64,000 bases of DNA from Vibrio toranzoniae (GTDB taxonomy: Bacteria; Pseudomonadota; Gammaproteobacteria; Enterobacterales; Vibrionaceae): the NCBI RefSeq assembly GCF_024347655.1, contig NZ_AP025514.1, positions 2,728,001-2,792,000 on the forward strand, given 5' to 3'. The position numbers were made by a program, and so were the translations under genes. The notes below the pieces were generated by a model, which was not told the DNA's origin, did not search any database, and saw only the letters and a list, made by a program, of their open reading frames with translations. This document shows, piece by piece, positions 52,363-63,400 of the stretch; position 1 is the first letter of the stretch; each line of letters begins with the position of its first letter.

Positions 52363-52887
52363 ATGGCTCGCAAAAACCAAAAAGCCCCATGGGAACCAGA
52401 AGAAGAAATCATCTGGGTAAGTAAGACAGAAATGAAAACCGACATGGATGCCCTGCAAAAGCTGGGAGAAGAGCTTGTTGGTTTAAAGCCTTCTGTATTA
52501 GACAAGTTTCCTCTGTCTGAAGATTTGGCACAAGCGATAAAAGATGCACAACGCTTTAAAAATGAAGCGAAGCGTCGTCAACTTCAATACATTGGTAAAG
52601 TAATGCGTAGTGTCGATCCTGAGCCAATTCAAGCGGCTTTGGATAAAGTACGTAACAAGCACTCACAAGCAACCGCTGAGCTACATAAGCTTGAGCAACT
52701 GCGTGACCGTGTTGTAGCTGAAGGCGATACTGCCATTTCAGACGTTATGGAGATGTACCCTGAAGCAGACCGTCAACGTCTTCGTCAGCTAGCGCGCCAA
52801 GCTAACAAAGAAAAATCAGCGAACAAGCCAGCCAAGGCTTCTCGTGAAATTTTTCAAATCTTAAAAGAGCTAAAGCTAGGCGACTAA
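52363..52887 (+). CDS. darP: Ribosome biogenesis factor DarP (YjgA)
   Basis: 174 residues, helical and charged. The core [40 protein letters not shown]...[15 protein letters not shown] is the YjgA/DUF615 family. It binds late 50S precursors and helps mature the peptidyl-transferase centre. Divergent from pmbA, as in E. coli. Confidence 0.95.
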   Translation: MARKNQKAPWEPEEEIIWVSKTEMKTDMDALQKLGEELVGLKPSVLDKFPLSEDLAQAIKDAQRFKNEAKRRQLQYIGKVMRSVDPEPIQAALDKVRNKHSQATAELHKLEQLRDRVVAEGDTAISDVMEMYPEADRQRLRQLARQANKEKSANKPAKASREIFQILKELKLGD

Positions 52888-52917
52888 TCCTCGTCTCGCT
52901 TTACTTATAAAGATAAT

Positions 52918-52945
52918 AAAAGACCTAGCGCATGCTAGGTCTTTT
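52918..52945. terminator. Bidirectional terminator between darP and thiQ
   Basis: Stem AAAAGACCTAGC / GCTAGGTCTTTT with a GCAT-type loop between convergent genes. Confidence 0.92.
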
Positions 52946-52995
52946 GCTTTCTACGTACTCAATATCAAGAGATATTAAACAAGATTGGTGAATCG

Positions 52996-53703
52996 TCACT
53001 CACCCGCTTTAACAAACGAGCTTAGCTCTTGCTGTGGATGATCAGCCGTCAGTGTCTCTATCGAGTCTGCAACCAACACTTTACCTAATGCCACAAATAC
53101 AAACTTATTGGCAATACTGCGTGCATCCCCTAAATGGTGAGTCACCATCAACACCGTAATGCTTCGCTCTGCTGCTAATCGCCTAACAAGGTTAAGCATT
53201 TCCTCACGAAGCAAAGGGTCAAGCGCCGAAAAAGGTTCATCAAGCAGCCAAATGTCGTGTGGTTGAACAAAACAACGCGCCAGTGCGACACGCTGACGTT
53301 GGCCACCAGATAAATGTTCAGGCAGCCTATCTAAATACTCTGCAACACCGACTTGTGCAGCGGCTTGCTCAACATCGAGCTTTTGGGTTGCGGTAAGCTT
53401 TAACCCCGGATGCAAGCCTAAGCCAATATTTTCACGCACCGTGAGGTGAGCAAATAGATTGTGCTCTTGGAACAACATCGCCAATGGACGCTGATGCGCT
53501 TCTTTGCCAATCAGCGATTGTCCTGCTACCGAGATCTCACCCGATGTCGGCTCAATAAACCCAGCAACCAATGCGAGTAGCGTTGATTTACCCGCACCAC
53601 TAGGCCCCATCAAAGCAACAATATCACCCTGTTCTGCTTGGAAATCAAAACTAAACAACTCTTGGTGATAGTGGTAATCCACTTCTTTCATCACTAACAT
53701 CAT
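52996..53703 (-). CDS. thiQ: Thiamine ABC transporter ATP-binding protein
   Basis: 235 residues. Walker A GPSGAGKST (33-41), signature LSGGQRQRVALAR, Walker B WLLDEPFSALDP and switch His THHLGDA. It powers uptake of thiamine and its phosphates with ThiP and ThiB. Seven bases after thiP. Confidence 0.95.
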   Translation of the reverse strand: MMLVMKEVDYHYHQELFSFDFQAEQGDIVALMGPSGAGKSTLLALVAGFIEPTSGEISVAGQSLIGKEAHQRPLAMLFQEHNLFAHLTVRENIGLGLHPGLKLTATQKLDVEQAAAQVGVAEYLDRLPEHLSGGQRQRVALARCFVQPHDIWLLDEPFSALDPLLREEMLNLVRRLAAERSITVLMVTHHLGDARSIANKFVFVALGKVLVADSIETLTADHPQQELSSFVKAGE

Positions 53704-53710
53704 CGGTTCC

Positions 53711-55306
53711 TTAACTCTTTAGCTTTGAGCTTCGAGTAAACAAAAATTCAATCAGACTAAAGATGCCCACACTCAATAACAGTAAACTCACTGAAACCAC
53801 CGCAGCCGCTTCCATTTGATAACTGCCTAACAATTGAAATAGATACAAAGGCAGAGTTCTAAAATCGTGGCTACCAAACAAAGCAATCGCACTTAAGTCG
53901 CCCATCGCCAACATAAAGCTGATAGAGAAAGCCTGCGCCATTGGCTTGCGAAGTGCGCGCCATTCCACCAGCCTAAAGCGAGTGAATCCTGTCATTCCTA
54001 AACTTGCACACACATACTGATACTGCTGAGAAAGATGCAGCATAGGTTGAGCCAAGGTTTTAATCACATAAGGCAGCGCCATCAAACTGTTTACTGCAAT
54101 CACAATAAAGAACGCCAAGCTGAACACATCAGTAAAGGAACGCAGTAATAAAAAGAGACCAGTACTAATCACTAAGCCCGGCGTCACTAAAATAATAGTA
54201 CCAATCAGTTCGATTTTATCGGCTCGAAAATTCTTGTTCTGCAAACGCCATGCGCGACTGGTCAGGAGTATCGCAATACCAATACCAACGGCGATAATGC
54301 TTGCGAGGGAAGCGACACGAACTGAGGTCATTAACGCAGCCCAGAACGGCTCACTGCTCAGCACTATCAAAGCTTGTGAATTAATGCCACTGAATATGAC
54401 CATGGCTAGTGGCGGCAATACCAGCATTGAGACTACGATGATCCAAAAGCTATCCCAAGCTTTTGACCACCAGCTGTCCTTAACCAGATATTTCTCTTCC
54501 GACAGTTGGCTGGCTGTTACGGAGATAGGTTTAGACAAGCGCTGAATACTCACCGCTAAGACACCACACAGCAGCATTTGCCATATTGCGAGTAGCGCGC
54601 CAGCTTGTAGGTCAAAGTCGAATTTGATTGCTTGATAGATGGCTAGCTCAATGGTGGTTGATTTCGGACCACCACCCAACGCCATCACGGTAGCAAAGCT
54701 GGTGAAGCACAACATGAAGACCAAGCCACACACATGCGGCAATTGCTGTCTGAGCCTCGGCCATTCAACCCATTTAAATTTATTCCAATGACTCATGCCT
54801 AAGTGGGCACACAGTTTATGCTGCTCGGTAGGCACAGTATCTAACGCTTGCAAAAGTAAACGACTGGCATAAGGCAGGTTGAAGAAAACGTGCGCCAACA
54901 AAATACCATTCAAGCCATAAATCGAGAATGGTAGCTCAATGTCGAAGTTCGCCAAGAATTTAGCTAACCAACCACTGTTGCCGTAAATCGCCAGCAAGCC
55001 AAATACACCGACCAACACAGGTAGAACTAAGGTCGACGCGAACAGCCTTAACAACAAAGCGCGCCCAAAAAACTGTCTGCGACACAGAGCGTGTGCAATA
55101 GGTATGGCAAAGCCAACACTCAGCAAAGTTGAGAGTGTCGCTTGATAAAAGCTGAATTTCGTTACATGCCAATAGTAAGGATCGGACCATACTTGGCTGA
55201 TATCAAGAGAAGGGGCATTGCTAAGCAATGCCCCAACTGCTGAAACCACGAAGGCGGTAATGAGTATCGCAACCCAAACCCCGACCTTAGGTGTTTTCTT
55301 TATCAT
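53711..55306 (-). CDS. thiP: Thiamine ABC transporter permease
   Basis: 531 residues, two homologous permease halves each with an EAA loop (LGMSHWNKFKWVEWPRLRQQLP and LGMTGFTRFRLVEWRALRKPMA), about twelve membrane segments. Forms the inner-membrane channel of ThiBPQ. It follows thiB after about 110 bp that contain a hairpin. Confidence 0.95.
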   Translation of the reverse strand: MIKKTPKVGVWVAILITAFVVSAVGALLSNAPSLDISQVWSDPYYWHVTKFSFYQATLSTLLSVGFAIPIAHALCRRQFFGRALLLRLFASTLVLPVLVGVFGLLAIYGNSGWLAKFLANFDIELPFSIYGLNGILLAHVFFNLPYASRLLLQALDTVPTEQHKLCAHLGMSHWNKFKWVEWPRLRQQLPHVCGLVFMLCFTSFATVMALGGGPKSTTIELAIYQAIKFDFDLQAGALLAIWQMLLCGVLAVSIQRLSKPISVTASQLSEEKYLVKDSWWSKAWDSFWIIVVSMLVLPPLAMVIFSGINSQALIVLSSEPFWAALMTSVRVASLASIIAVGIGIAILLTSRAWRLQNKNFRADKIELIGTIILVTPGLVISTGLFLLLRSFTDVFSLAFFIVIAVNSLMALPYVIKTLAQPMLHLSQQYQYVCASLGMTGFTRFRLVEWRALRKPMAQAFSISFMLAMGDLSAIALFGSHDFRTLPLYLFQLLGSYQMEAAAVVSVSLLLLSVGIFSLIEFLFTRSSKLKS

Positions 55307-55328
55307 AAATTGATTTTTTACCGTAAAT

Positions 55329-55356
55329 GGTTCATTCCAAACATCACGAATGAACC
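55329..55356 (-). other. Hairpin between thiB and thiP
   Basis: Perfect 9-bp stem GGTTCATTC / GAATGAACC with a 10-nt loop and no T-run, in the thiB-thiP gap. It could protect the thiB end of the mRNA so that the binding protein is made in excess. Confidence 0.6.
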
Positions 55357-55419
55357 TTAAAATACAGAAAGCTAGTTTTTTAAAAATACGTTAGAAAGCT
55401 CATTTTCTTAAATAGTCAG

Positions 55420-56412
55420 TTAAAAAGTAAGTGCACTCTGCCATTCACGAATCCAAGGCTTACGCTTCTCGGCGATTTCTTCAGAGCTAAAGCTCAACGC
55501 TTTCTGCGGTACTGTTAGCTGCTCAAAACCTTTTGGTAGCTCGACACCCGTAACTGGATACATCCAATTACCTGTAGGCATCGCCGATTGGAATTCATCA
55601 CTTAGGATAAACGCCATAAACTCATCAGCAAGCTTTTCGTTCTCACTGCCTTTAACCTTAGCGGCTACTTCTACTTGAGTGTAATGCCCTTCTTCGAAGC
55701 TCGCTGCTGCGTACTTAGAATCACTTTCTGCAATGATATGATAAGCCGGAGACGTAGTGTAAGACAGAACCAAGTCAGACTCACCTTCTAGGAACATAGA
55801 GTAAGCTTCAGACCAGCCTTTGGTTACCGTCACGGTTTTCTGAGCCAGCTTCTTCCAAGCTGTCGTTGTGTCATCACCGTAAACCGACTTCATCCATAAC
55901 ATCATGCCTTGACCAGGTGTTGAAGTACGTGGATCTTGGTAAATAACCTCCAGATCATCACGCTGCTCAACCAGCTCTTTCAAACTCTTAGGCGGGTTTG
56001 CTAATTTCTCTTTGTTATAGATAAACGCAAAGTAACCAAAGTCATAAGGTACAAAGGTGTTGTCATCCCAACCATTAGGCAGTGTTACCGATGACGTATC
56101 AACCTTGTGTTCCGCCAATAATCCCGTTGCTTTCGCTTCAGCCATTAAATTGTTATCTAGACCTAACACGATGTCAGCTTTGCTGTTGCCGCCTTCAAGG
56201 CGTAAGCGGTTTAGAATAGACACGCCATCTTCTAGCGCGACAAAGTTCACATCACAACCACACTTCTCTTCAAATGCTTTCTCTACGGCAGGACGAGGGC
56301 CCCAATCCGCTGCAAAAGAGTCATAGGTGTATACGGTCAAAGTGTTATCTGCAGCAAAGGCAGAAAAAGAGATCGCTGTAGAAACAGCAAGGGTAGTTAA
56401 TGTGAATTTCAC
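55420..56412 (-). CDS. thiB: Thiamine-binding periplasmic protein
   Basis: 330 residues, GTG start with GGAGAG 6 nt upstream. Signal peptide (KFTLTTLAVSTAISFSAFA, cleavage before ADNTL), then the ThiB fold: LTVYTYDSFAADWGPRPAVEKAFEEKCGC...MYPVTGVELPKGFEQL. It captures thiamine, TMP and TPP for ThiPQ. First gene after the TPP riboswitch. Confidence 0.95.
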   Translation of the reverse strand: MKFTLTTLAVSTAISFSAFAADNTLTVYTYDSFAADWGPRPAVEKAFEEKCGCDVNFVALEDGVSILNRLRLEGGNSKADIVLGLDNNLMAEAKATGLLAEHKVDTSSVTLPNGWDDNTFVPYDFGYFAFIYNKEKLANPPKSLKELVEQRDDLEVIYQDPRTSTPGQGMMLWMKSVYGDDTTTAWKKLAQKTVTVTKGWSEAYSMFLEGESDLVLSYTTSPAYHIIAESDSKYAAASFEEGHYTQVEVAAKVKGSENEKLADEFMAFILSDEFQSAMPTGNWMYPVTGVELPKGFEQLTVPQKALSFSSEEIAEKRKPWIREWQSALTF

Positions 56413-56480
56413 TGGACGCTCTCCATGGTCTGAGCGGCACAGGTTTGAGGGAGGAGAACGGTAGAGGTTGTTCCTAACTC

Positions 56481-56580
56481 AATTCCTACGCCAGCATTAT
56501 CTGGTTCAGGTTTACGGGTCCCAAGCGCCTGCTTGATCTCAGCTTGCATTCATTATTTGAATGGTCAGCTCCCCGATGAG
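56481..56580 (-). promoter_or_regulatory. TPP (thiamine pyrophosphate) riboswitch
   Basis: On the minus strand the THI-box order is complete: CGGGGAGCT, GCTGAGA, ACCCGT, then CCTGAACCAGATAATGCTGGCGTAGG. It lies about 70 nt before thiB. Downstream there is no terminator with a T-run, but a CTCCTCCCTC stretch (minus strand, 56447-56457) could pair with the GGAGAG ribosome-binding site, so control of translation start is my inference. Confidence 0.93.
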
Positions 56581-56628
56581 TGTTCAGAATTGTAATTCGA
56601 ATTTTAACAATAAGCCATCAAGTTTGGA

Positions 56629-57252
56629 TCAATTACGTTGATCGTAGCCCCAACGTGGCACTAAACCTTGCTCGATACCAAGATGGTCCAGAATGCGCGC
56701 CACCATAAAATCAACCAAGTCTTCAATCGACTTAGGTTGGTGATAAAAGCCTGGAGCCGCAGGCATGATCGTCACGCCCATGGTTGAGAGTTTGTGCATG
56801 TTCTCTAGATGCAGAGTAGAAAATGGCGTCTCACGCACCACCAACAACAGTTGGCCTCGCTCTTTCATGACGACATCTGCTGCTCGTTCAATCAGGTTAT
56901 CCGATAAACCATGAGCAATTGACGCTAAACTTCCCGCAGAGCATGGACATACCACCATCTGCTTCGGCGCAGCAGAACCAGATGCAACCGGTGAGAACCA
57001 ATCATCTTTGCCACACACCATCAACTTTTCTGAGTCGCAGCCTAGATGCTTAACTAAGGCTTGTTTCGCCGCTTCCGGCCCAGCAGGTAACTTAAGTTCA
57101 TGCTCGGTCGCTAAGACTACTCGCGCTGCCGACGATATCATCAAATAGACCTGATAATCGGCCGCCAAAAGGCATTCAAGTAAACGCAGTCCATAAGGCG
57201 CACCAGATGCGCCAGTGAAAGCAAGAGTTATCGCTTTATCGTGTTTTGTCAT
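56629..57252 (-). CDS. ubiX: Flavin prenyltransferase UbiX
   Basis: 207 residues of the UbiX/Pad1 family: [18 protein letters not shown] (FMN-binding Ser), [32 protein letters not shown] and [23 protein letters not shown]. It makes prenylated FMN, the cofactor of the UbiD decarboxylase in ubiquinone synthesis. It follows mpl by 37 bp and is probably co-transcribed with it. Confidence 0.95.
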   Translation of the reverse strand: MTKHDKAITLAFTGASGAPYGLRLLECLLAADYQVYLMISSAARVVLATEHELKLPAGPEAAKQALVKHLGCDSEKLMVCGKDDWFSPVASGSAAPKQMVVCPCSAGSLASIAHGLSDNLIERAADVVMKERGQLLLVVRETPFSTLHLENMHKLSTMGVTIMPAAPGFYHQPKSIEDLVDFMVARILDHLGIEQGLVPRWGYDQRN

Positions 57253-57289
57253 GTTCTCAATTACTTCAAATTATAAAGTCGTAAATCAG

Positions 57290-58648
57290 TTAAGCTTTGA
57301 GTGCCAATCCATCCAACAGCTTTTGATGAATACCACCAAAGCCACCGTTACTCATTACCAAGATTTGGTCACCCACTTGTGCCTCTGAGACAATTCTAGC
57401 AACGAATGCATCCATGTCATCACTTACATGGGCGGGTTGATGGCACGCATCGGCAACATCTTGTACAGACCAATCAATGTTATCCGGTTGGAATAAGTAG
57501 GTAGAATCCGCCTGTTTGAGCGAATCAGCCAAGGTTTCTTTGTGCACACCACGCTTCATGGTGGCAGAGCGAGGCTCTAGAACGGCAATGATTTTTTTCG
57601 TGTCGACCTTATTACGTAAACCACCAAGCGTAAGTTCAATCGCCGTTGGATGATGAGCAAAATCATCATAAATAGAGACACCAGCAACCTCACCTTTAAA
57701 CTCCAAACGACGCTTGGTATTGATGAAGTTCGCCAGCGATTCACACGCCAAATCAGGCGTCACACCCACATGTCTGGCTGCCGCAATCGCCATCAAAGCA
57801 TTACTAACGTTATGATCACCAACCAAATCCCAGTCGACGGTTCCAACACATTCGCCTTGGAAGTACACCTCAAATTTAGAGCCATCTTTAACCCGCTTCT
57901 TGGTATCCCAATCACCAAGCTCACCACTCGATTCAGTCTCACTCCAGCAGCCTCGAGATAAAACATCTTGGATAGCCGTGTCTTGCTTCGGTGAAAAAAT
58001 GCGGCCGTTGCTTGGCACAGTACGCACTAAATGATGGAACTGACGCTTGATCGCTTCAAGATCATCGAAGATATCGGCATGATCGAACTCTAGGTTATTC
58101 ATGACTAAAGTTCTTGGGTGATAATGAACGAACTTAGATCGCTTATCGAAAAAAGCACTGTCATATTCGTCGGCTTCCACCACGAAGAACATGCTTTCAC
58201 CAAGACGAGCAGAGATACCAAAGTTACCCAACACACCGCCAACTAAAAAGCCCGGCGCATAACCACAGTCTTCCAAGATCCAAGCCAGCATGCTGGATGT
58301 TGTGGTCTTGCCATGCGTGCCGGATACCGCCAGAACCCAACGGTCATGGAGCAAGAACTCTTGCAACCACTGCGGGCCAGATGTGTATCTAAGGTTATTA
58401 TCCAATACATACTCAACACACGGATTACCACGGCTCATCGCATTACCGATGACCACAAGGTCTGGCCTTGGTTCTAATTGGCTAGGGTCGAACCCTTCAA
58501 TAATTTCAATCCCTTGAGACTCCAACAAGGTGCTCATTGGAGGATAAACATTCGCGTCACTACCGGTAACCTTGTGACCTAATTGACGAGCCAATACCGC
58601 AGCACCACCCATGAAGGTGCCACAAACTCCTAAGATATGAATATGCAT
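57290..58648 (-). CDS. mpl: UDP-N-acetylmuramate:L-alanyl-gamma-D-glutamyl-meso-diaminopimelate ligase
   Basis: 452 residues of the Mur ligase family. N-terminal ILGVCGTFMGGAAVLARQLGHKVTGSD, ATP loop GTHGKTT (110-116), the EADEYDSAFFDKRSKF motif and C-terminal DDFAHHPTAIE. It reattaches the recycled murein tripeptide to UDP-MurNAc, saving de novo synthesis. Divergent from fbp, as in E. coli. Confidence 0.97.
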   Translation of the reverse strand: MHIHILGVCGTFMGGAAVLARQLGHKVTGSDANVYPPMSTLLESQGIEIIEGFDPSQLEPRPDLVVIGNAMSRGNPCVEYVLDNNLRYTSGPQWLQEFLLHDRWVLAVSGTHGKTTTSSMLAWILEDCGYAPGFLVGGVLGNFGISARLGESMFFVVEADEYDSAFFDKRSKFVHYHPRTLVMNNLEFDHADIFDDLEAIKRQFHHLVRTVPSNGRIFSPKQDTAIQDVLSRGCWSETESSGELGDWDTKKRVKDGSKFEVYFQGECVGTVDWDLVGDHNVSNALMAIAAARHVGVTPDLACESLANFINTKRRLEFKGEVAGVSIYDDFAHHPTAIELTLGGLRNKVDTKKIIAVLEPRSATMKRGVHKETLADSLKQADSTYLFQPDNIDWSVQDVADACHQPAHVSDDMDAFVARIVSEAQVGDQILVMSNGGFGGIHQKLLDGLALKA

Positions 58649-58792
58649 AAATTGCTTCCAAACGCTTGGCTAAATGAACCATGTCTAAATCAAACTACTG
58701 CACTCATTATCATGAAATGGCAATTAAAAGCGAGTAGCAATGCAAAACAAATTAAGTCGACATAGTAAGTGAGATCTGTGTCGCTTAGTTCA

Positions 58793-58822
58793 TTACCATT
58801 AAAAAGATCTAAGCCGTAGAAT
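58793..58822 (+). promoter_or_regulatory. Possible fbp promoter
   Basis: TTACCA (58793-58798), an 18-bp spacer and TAGAAT (58817-58822), about 95 bp before the fbp start. It is plausible but not strong. Confidence 0.35.
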
Positions 58823-58917
58823 TTAGGTAAGTGTCTAGATGAATAAAGCCCACACAAGAGGCAAGTTCTACAGTGCTCAAATCCCCCCTAATATTCAGAG
58901 AAGTTTAAGGAAATAAC

Positions 58918-59928
58918 ATGTCTGAGATGCGCACCCTTGGTGAGTTCATTGTTGAAAAACAAAGTGACTTCCCCCATGCAAGTGGTGATCTATCATCCCT
59001 TTTGTCATCAATTCGCCTTGCTGCAAAAATTGTTAACCGAGAAATCAACAAAGCAGGTCTTGTCGACATTACTGGCGCTGTTGGTACAGACAACGTTCAA
59101 GGTGAAGAGCAACAGAAGCTAGACCTTTACGCGAACGATAAATTTAAAGCAGCTCTTGAAGCTCGTGACCAAGTTTGTGGTGTAGCAAGTGAAGAAGAAG
59201 ACGAAGCGGTAGCCTTCAATAAAGAGCTCAACAAAAACGCAAAATACGTTGTTTTGATGGATCCACTTGATGGCTCTTCAAACATCGATGTGAATGTATC
59301 GGTTGGTACAATTTTCTCTATCTACCGTCGAGTATCACCGATTGGTACCCCACCAACACAGGAAGATTTTCTACAACCTGGCCACAAACAAGTAGCCGCT
59401 GGTTACGTGATTTACGGCTCTTCAACCATGTTGGTGTATACAACAGGGGCAGGTGTAAATGGCTTTACCTATGACCCATCACTGGGTACATTCTGTCTAT
59501 CTCATGAAAATATGATGATTCCAGACAAAGGTAAGATCTACTCTATCAACGAAGGGAACTACATCCGCTTCCCAACAGGTGTGAAAAAATACATCAAATA
59601 CTGTCAAGAAAGTGAGCCTAGTGATAACCGTCCATACACGTCACGTTACATCGGCTCTTTGGTTTCTGATTTCCACCGTAACCTACTTAAAGGCGGTATC
59701 TACTTATACCCAAGCACAGAAAGCCACCCTCAAGGTAAGCTACGCCTGCTTTATGAGTGCAACCCTATTGCCTTCATTATGGAGCAAGCTGGCGGTATCG
59801 CTTCTGATGGTGCACAGCGCATCATGGACATCAAGCCAACAGAATTACACCAACGTGTACCATTCTTTGTCGGTTCAAAGAACATGGTGAGAAAAGTAGA
59901 AGAGTTTCTTGAGCTTAACCGAGACTAA
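58918..59928 (+). CDS. fbp: Fructose-1,6-bisphosphatase class 1
   Basis: 336 residues. The metal-binding signature DPLDGSSN is at 115-122, with VASEEEDE upstream and [23 protein letters not shown]...[16 protein letters not shown] downstream. It removes the C1 phosphate in gluconeogenesis and is allosterically controlled (AMP). Shine-Dalgarno AAGGA. Monocistronic. Confidence 0.98.
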   Translation: MSEMRTLGEFIVEKQSDFPHASGDLSSLLSSIRLAAKIVNREINKAGLVDITGAVGTDNVQGEEQQKLDLYANDKFKAALEARDQVCGVASEEEDEAVAFNKELNKNAKYVVLMDPLDGSSNIDVNVSVGTIFSIYRRVSPIGTPPTQEDFLQPGHKQVAAGYVIYGSSTMLVYTTGAGVNGFTYDPSLGTFCLSHENMMIPDKGKIYSINEGNYIRFPTGVKKYIKYCQESEPSDNRPYTSRYIGSLVSDFHRNLLKGGIYLYPSTESHPQGKLRLLYECNPIAFIMEQAGGIASDGAQRIMDIKPTELHQRVPFFVGSKNMVRKVEEFLELNRD

Positions 59929-59960
59929 ACCTCTCATTAACTTCTCAAAATAACGTCATT

Positions 59961-59990
59961 AAAAAGCCAGCATTCACATGCTGGCTTTTT
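59961..59990. terminator. Terminator after fbp
   Basis: Stem AAAAAGCCAGCAT / ATGCTGGCTTTTT, symmetric, serving fbp and probably the converging ytfP. Confidence 0.9.
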
Positions 59991-60027
59991 GTAGGATATT
60001 GAGAATATAGAGCGACTACGGGTTGTT

Positions 60028-60369
60028 CTACTTACACCAGTCACCCGAAAGTATTTCTTTATTAGCGGTTAGCTCAAGTTGATACAAATATACCCACGCT
60101 AATCCAAATGTGGTCTCTATTTGCTCGCGACGATACTCAACCGGGACATCCTCTAGCCGGTCAAGCGAGGCTAGAACTTCATCGTTAATGACATAGACCT
60201 CGCCAACAACACTTTTACTTCCACAAGTTAGAGCTGGATACGCCCCTAAATCGAACAGAGCAAATTCCTTAGGAGTATCAAAGCGCCCCAACAACTCGCA
60301 ATCCTGCACATAGTGGTGATTGGACTGGCCTTGTCTCAAGGTGCCATAGACGAACACAAGATGCTGCAT
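60028..60369 (-). CDS. ytfP: Gamma-glutamylcyclotransferase family protein YtfP
   Basis: 113 residues, the same length as E. coli YtfP. N-terminal VFVYGTLRQGQSNHHY is the substrate-binding loop of the family and the Glu in VPVEYRREQI is the likely catalytic acid. The substrate is not established for this bacterial branch. I use the ATG at 60369 with GGAGG just upstream; an ATG 6 codons earlier is possible. It follows tamB on the same strand. Confidence 0.88.
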   Translation of the reverse strand: MQHLVFVYGTLRQGQSNHHYVQDCELLGRFDTPKEFALFDLGAYPALTCGSKSVVGEVYVINDEVLASLDRLEDVPVEYRREQIETTFGLAWVYLYQLELTANKEILSGDWCK

Positions 60370-60439
60370 AAACCCTCCATAAGCCATTCATCTCTGCTAT
60401 TCAATGAATGGCTAAACACTACTCTCGACCTAAACTGCT

Positions 60440-63400
60440 CTACTCGAACTCAAATTGATAGAGAAGGTCTACGGCACTGTCTAGGCCAGATACCGCTTCA
60501 ACATAAAGGTCCTGCATTAATCGGTAACGAACGGTAAACTCACCTAAAGAGTTAAAAATACCGACACCATACTTCACCTGCAAGCCAGGCAGAATGTAGC
60601 CACTGACAGTCACTTGAGAGTCATCACCTGAACCGGCAGTATCCAGTTGTAAATCTTGTACACCAAATGCCTCACCGATTTCGCCAACAACCTTACCGCT
60701 TTTCGCCAGACTCAAGCCAATTAAGGTTGTCGTCATCGAGCCATTCGACTCCCCATCGATATCTTGACCACGCAAAATATAAGACAGCGCGTTGGCTTGC
60801 GGCATTGCAGGGTCAGAATAAATCTCGATGGCTGGCTCTGCCGCAGGGCCCGTCACTCGAATCCCTGCGATCACGTCATCCTGAGTATTATCCGGATTAC
60901 GTATTGCATTTATCGCTACATATGGCTGATCTGGCGGTCCATTCATCAAAATTTTACCCTCTTTGATCAACAGGTCCTGTCCGAATGATCGGTAAGTACC
61001 ACCCACAATGTTTACTTCACCTGTGATAAACGGCCCTTGGTCTTTTTGAGCGACATTAAGCTTACCGACTAAACCGCCTTCTAGGCCGAACGCAGAAAGT
61101 TTAAAGTCATCACCGATAGAGATATTAATATTGGTCATCACATCAAATGGGATCGTGTCTTCGCTTTCCGGCTCAAGGTCTTTATTCAAGATAACTTGAT
61201 CAGAAGAGACGCCAACGGCTGACGGTGGTAAGTCTTCGACAACAATGCGTCCCCATGGTAATGCAATATCACCAGTGATTTTTGCCAATTCTGGGGTGAC
61301 ATCAATGGTCATATCAGGGACGACTTTCACCTTAACCATCGGTGGGATATCAACCATCAACTCATCAGCGAAAACTCTAACGTTAGAGTGCCATGCTTTA
61401 AGATCTTGCCAATCCCCATTCCCCTCTATATCAAGGTGACCATCAGGCGTTTCAACATTCGCATCCAGTTTTGCACTATAGCCATCAAAGTCGAGGTCGA
61501 TACGGCCACCTTGAACATCAATAGGCGTTACATCACCTTTAACTTGAATGCCATCAACAGAGAACTGACCAAAAACTTGAGGATGCATCAAAGCACCTTT
61601 TACTTTTAAATCACTCTCAAGGTCGGCCTTCAATAAGCTGTATTCACCGAGAATCGGCTGTAAGAAATCCAGGTGGAAGGTCGTCAACTTAATGGCCGCA
61701 TCAACCATTTTATCTTCTGCGAGAATGTCCGGTAATGACACCGTGCCAGACAGGTCACCATTGTCGGAAACATCCAACTTAAAATCGGCATCCAGTTTGT
61801 TGTCTTTCAGTTGGGCATTCAATGCAATGCTTTCCCAACCCAGTGTGATTGGCTCACCCACTTGTTGAACAACCTGACCTTTCGGCATATCAACGCTTAC
61901 CGTAACCTCAGGCTCACCTTGCTCCGACCATTTAGCATGAGCGGTCGCATTCACTAAGCCCTGTAGTTGCGTCTCTTTAGGCACAAAAGCTTTAATCTGT
62001 TCGAAGTTGAATTGGTTGATCGCCAATTTCGCCTCACCCGATTTTCCGACACGAACGTCTTCATCCAAACACACGCTCGAACCCGATTGTTTCCAACAGT
62101 GCGCTTGAACATCGGCAAACTGCTTATCGACATCCGCCTTTATTGCGACAGGTTGATCTAACACCCAAGGGCCTTGCTGAGTGGTAATTTTGACTCTGTC
62201 TAACGAGCCATCCCAAATAAGAGAAGGCTTTTGAATCAATTCACCAGAAATCGCTAAGCTTGTCGACACGATGTCAGATATCACATCAAGTGTTACCGTA
62301 TGCTTCTTCTCACCGCCACTCACCGTTAAGTCGATACTTTCAACGCTTTGCTCTTGATAGGTTAAGTTCTTGGCTTTTAATACAAGATCAGCTTGAGCTT
62401 CAGGTAATGGTAGGGGAACCACAGAGCCATTGAGCGACAACGACTCAAGTGTTGCCTCGCTATTCCAATCAACCTTATCGACATTTAAAGCAAGATCGAC
62501 CTTCGGCTCTTTCGTTGGGCCGCTCAGTTGGATGTTACCAATCACTCGACCTTTCAACTCGGGGATACTTTTTAGAAGATCAGGGACGTAAATTTCAACG
62601 CCCATGTCCCATTGTTGATCAAGCTGACCCAAAGCCTTGATTGAGTTAACACCGTGAGCCAAACTCAAACCACTGGTCTTCAGTTTAGGTTCACCGCTCG
62701 CACTGCGATCCGACGCCGACAATTGGCCTTCGATATCCAGAGGATATTCTCGCAAGATCCCTTCAATATCCAACTTAGGCAGCTCAATCGCCCAACCTCC
62801 CGCTTCGGTCAATTCACCCGAGGTGACGATGCTTCCGCTAATGTTACCTTCGGCTTCTGGCCACTGGAGGCCAGGTTGAATATCTTTGAGCGTCACATCA
62901 GCTTGCCAGTTAACGAGACTCTTCCAATTCGCTTTAACGACACCGTTAAGTTCACCGCCTAGCGTGTTCAGCTTAAGACGCTCGAGCTCAATCTGTTCCG
63001 TCGTACCTTTACCCTGTAGATCGATGGCTAACTCAGGAATCTCCTTACCATCGGCTTCACCTTTAAGTTGAACATTGAAACCATCTAGTGAACCATCGGC
63101 TTTGAATTGCTCAATTGTCGCTTGGTAATCGCTTTTTCCGGTAAGGGGCCACTGCGCTTGCCCGCCCTCTAAAAGAAGGTCAAATGGCAGAGTCGGCTCT
63201 AAGGGTTGAATATCCCCAGACAACTTTGCCTCAATCAATTCAGAAAACTGAGAATCTAGGTTTAGCTTGGCAACACTCCCTTGTGCTTTCAGTGATAATT
63301 TCTGGCCTGCTAGGTCGGTTTCTTTAACCAACGCATCCAAAGAAAGATCTAACGGGTAACCTTCTTTCAGCTCAACCTTTACTGCAAGATTAGCGCTTGC

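Noticed and set aside
52245..52505. 87-codon N-terminal extension of pmbA
   Set aside because: It overlaps the divergent darP gene and is not found in E. coli PmbA; the conserved start is at 52244.
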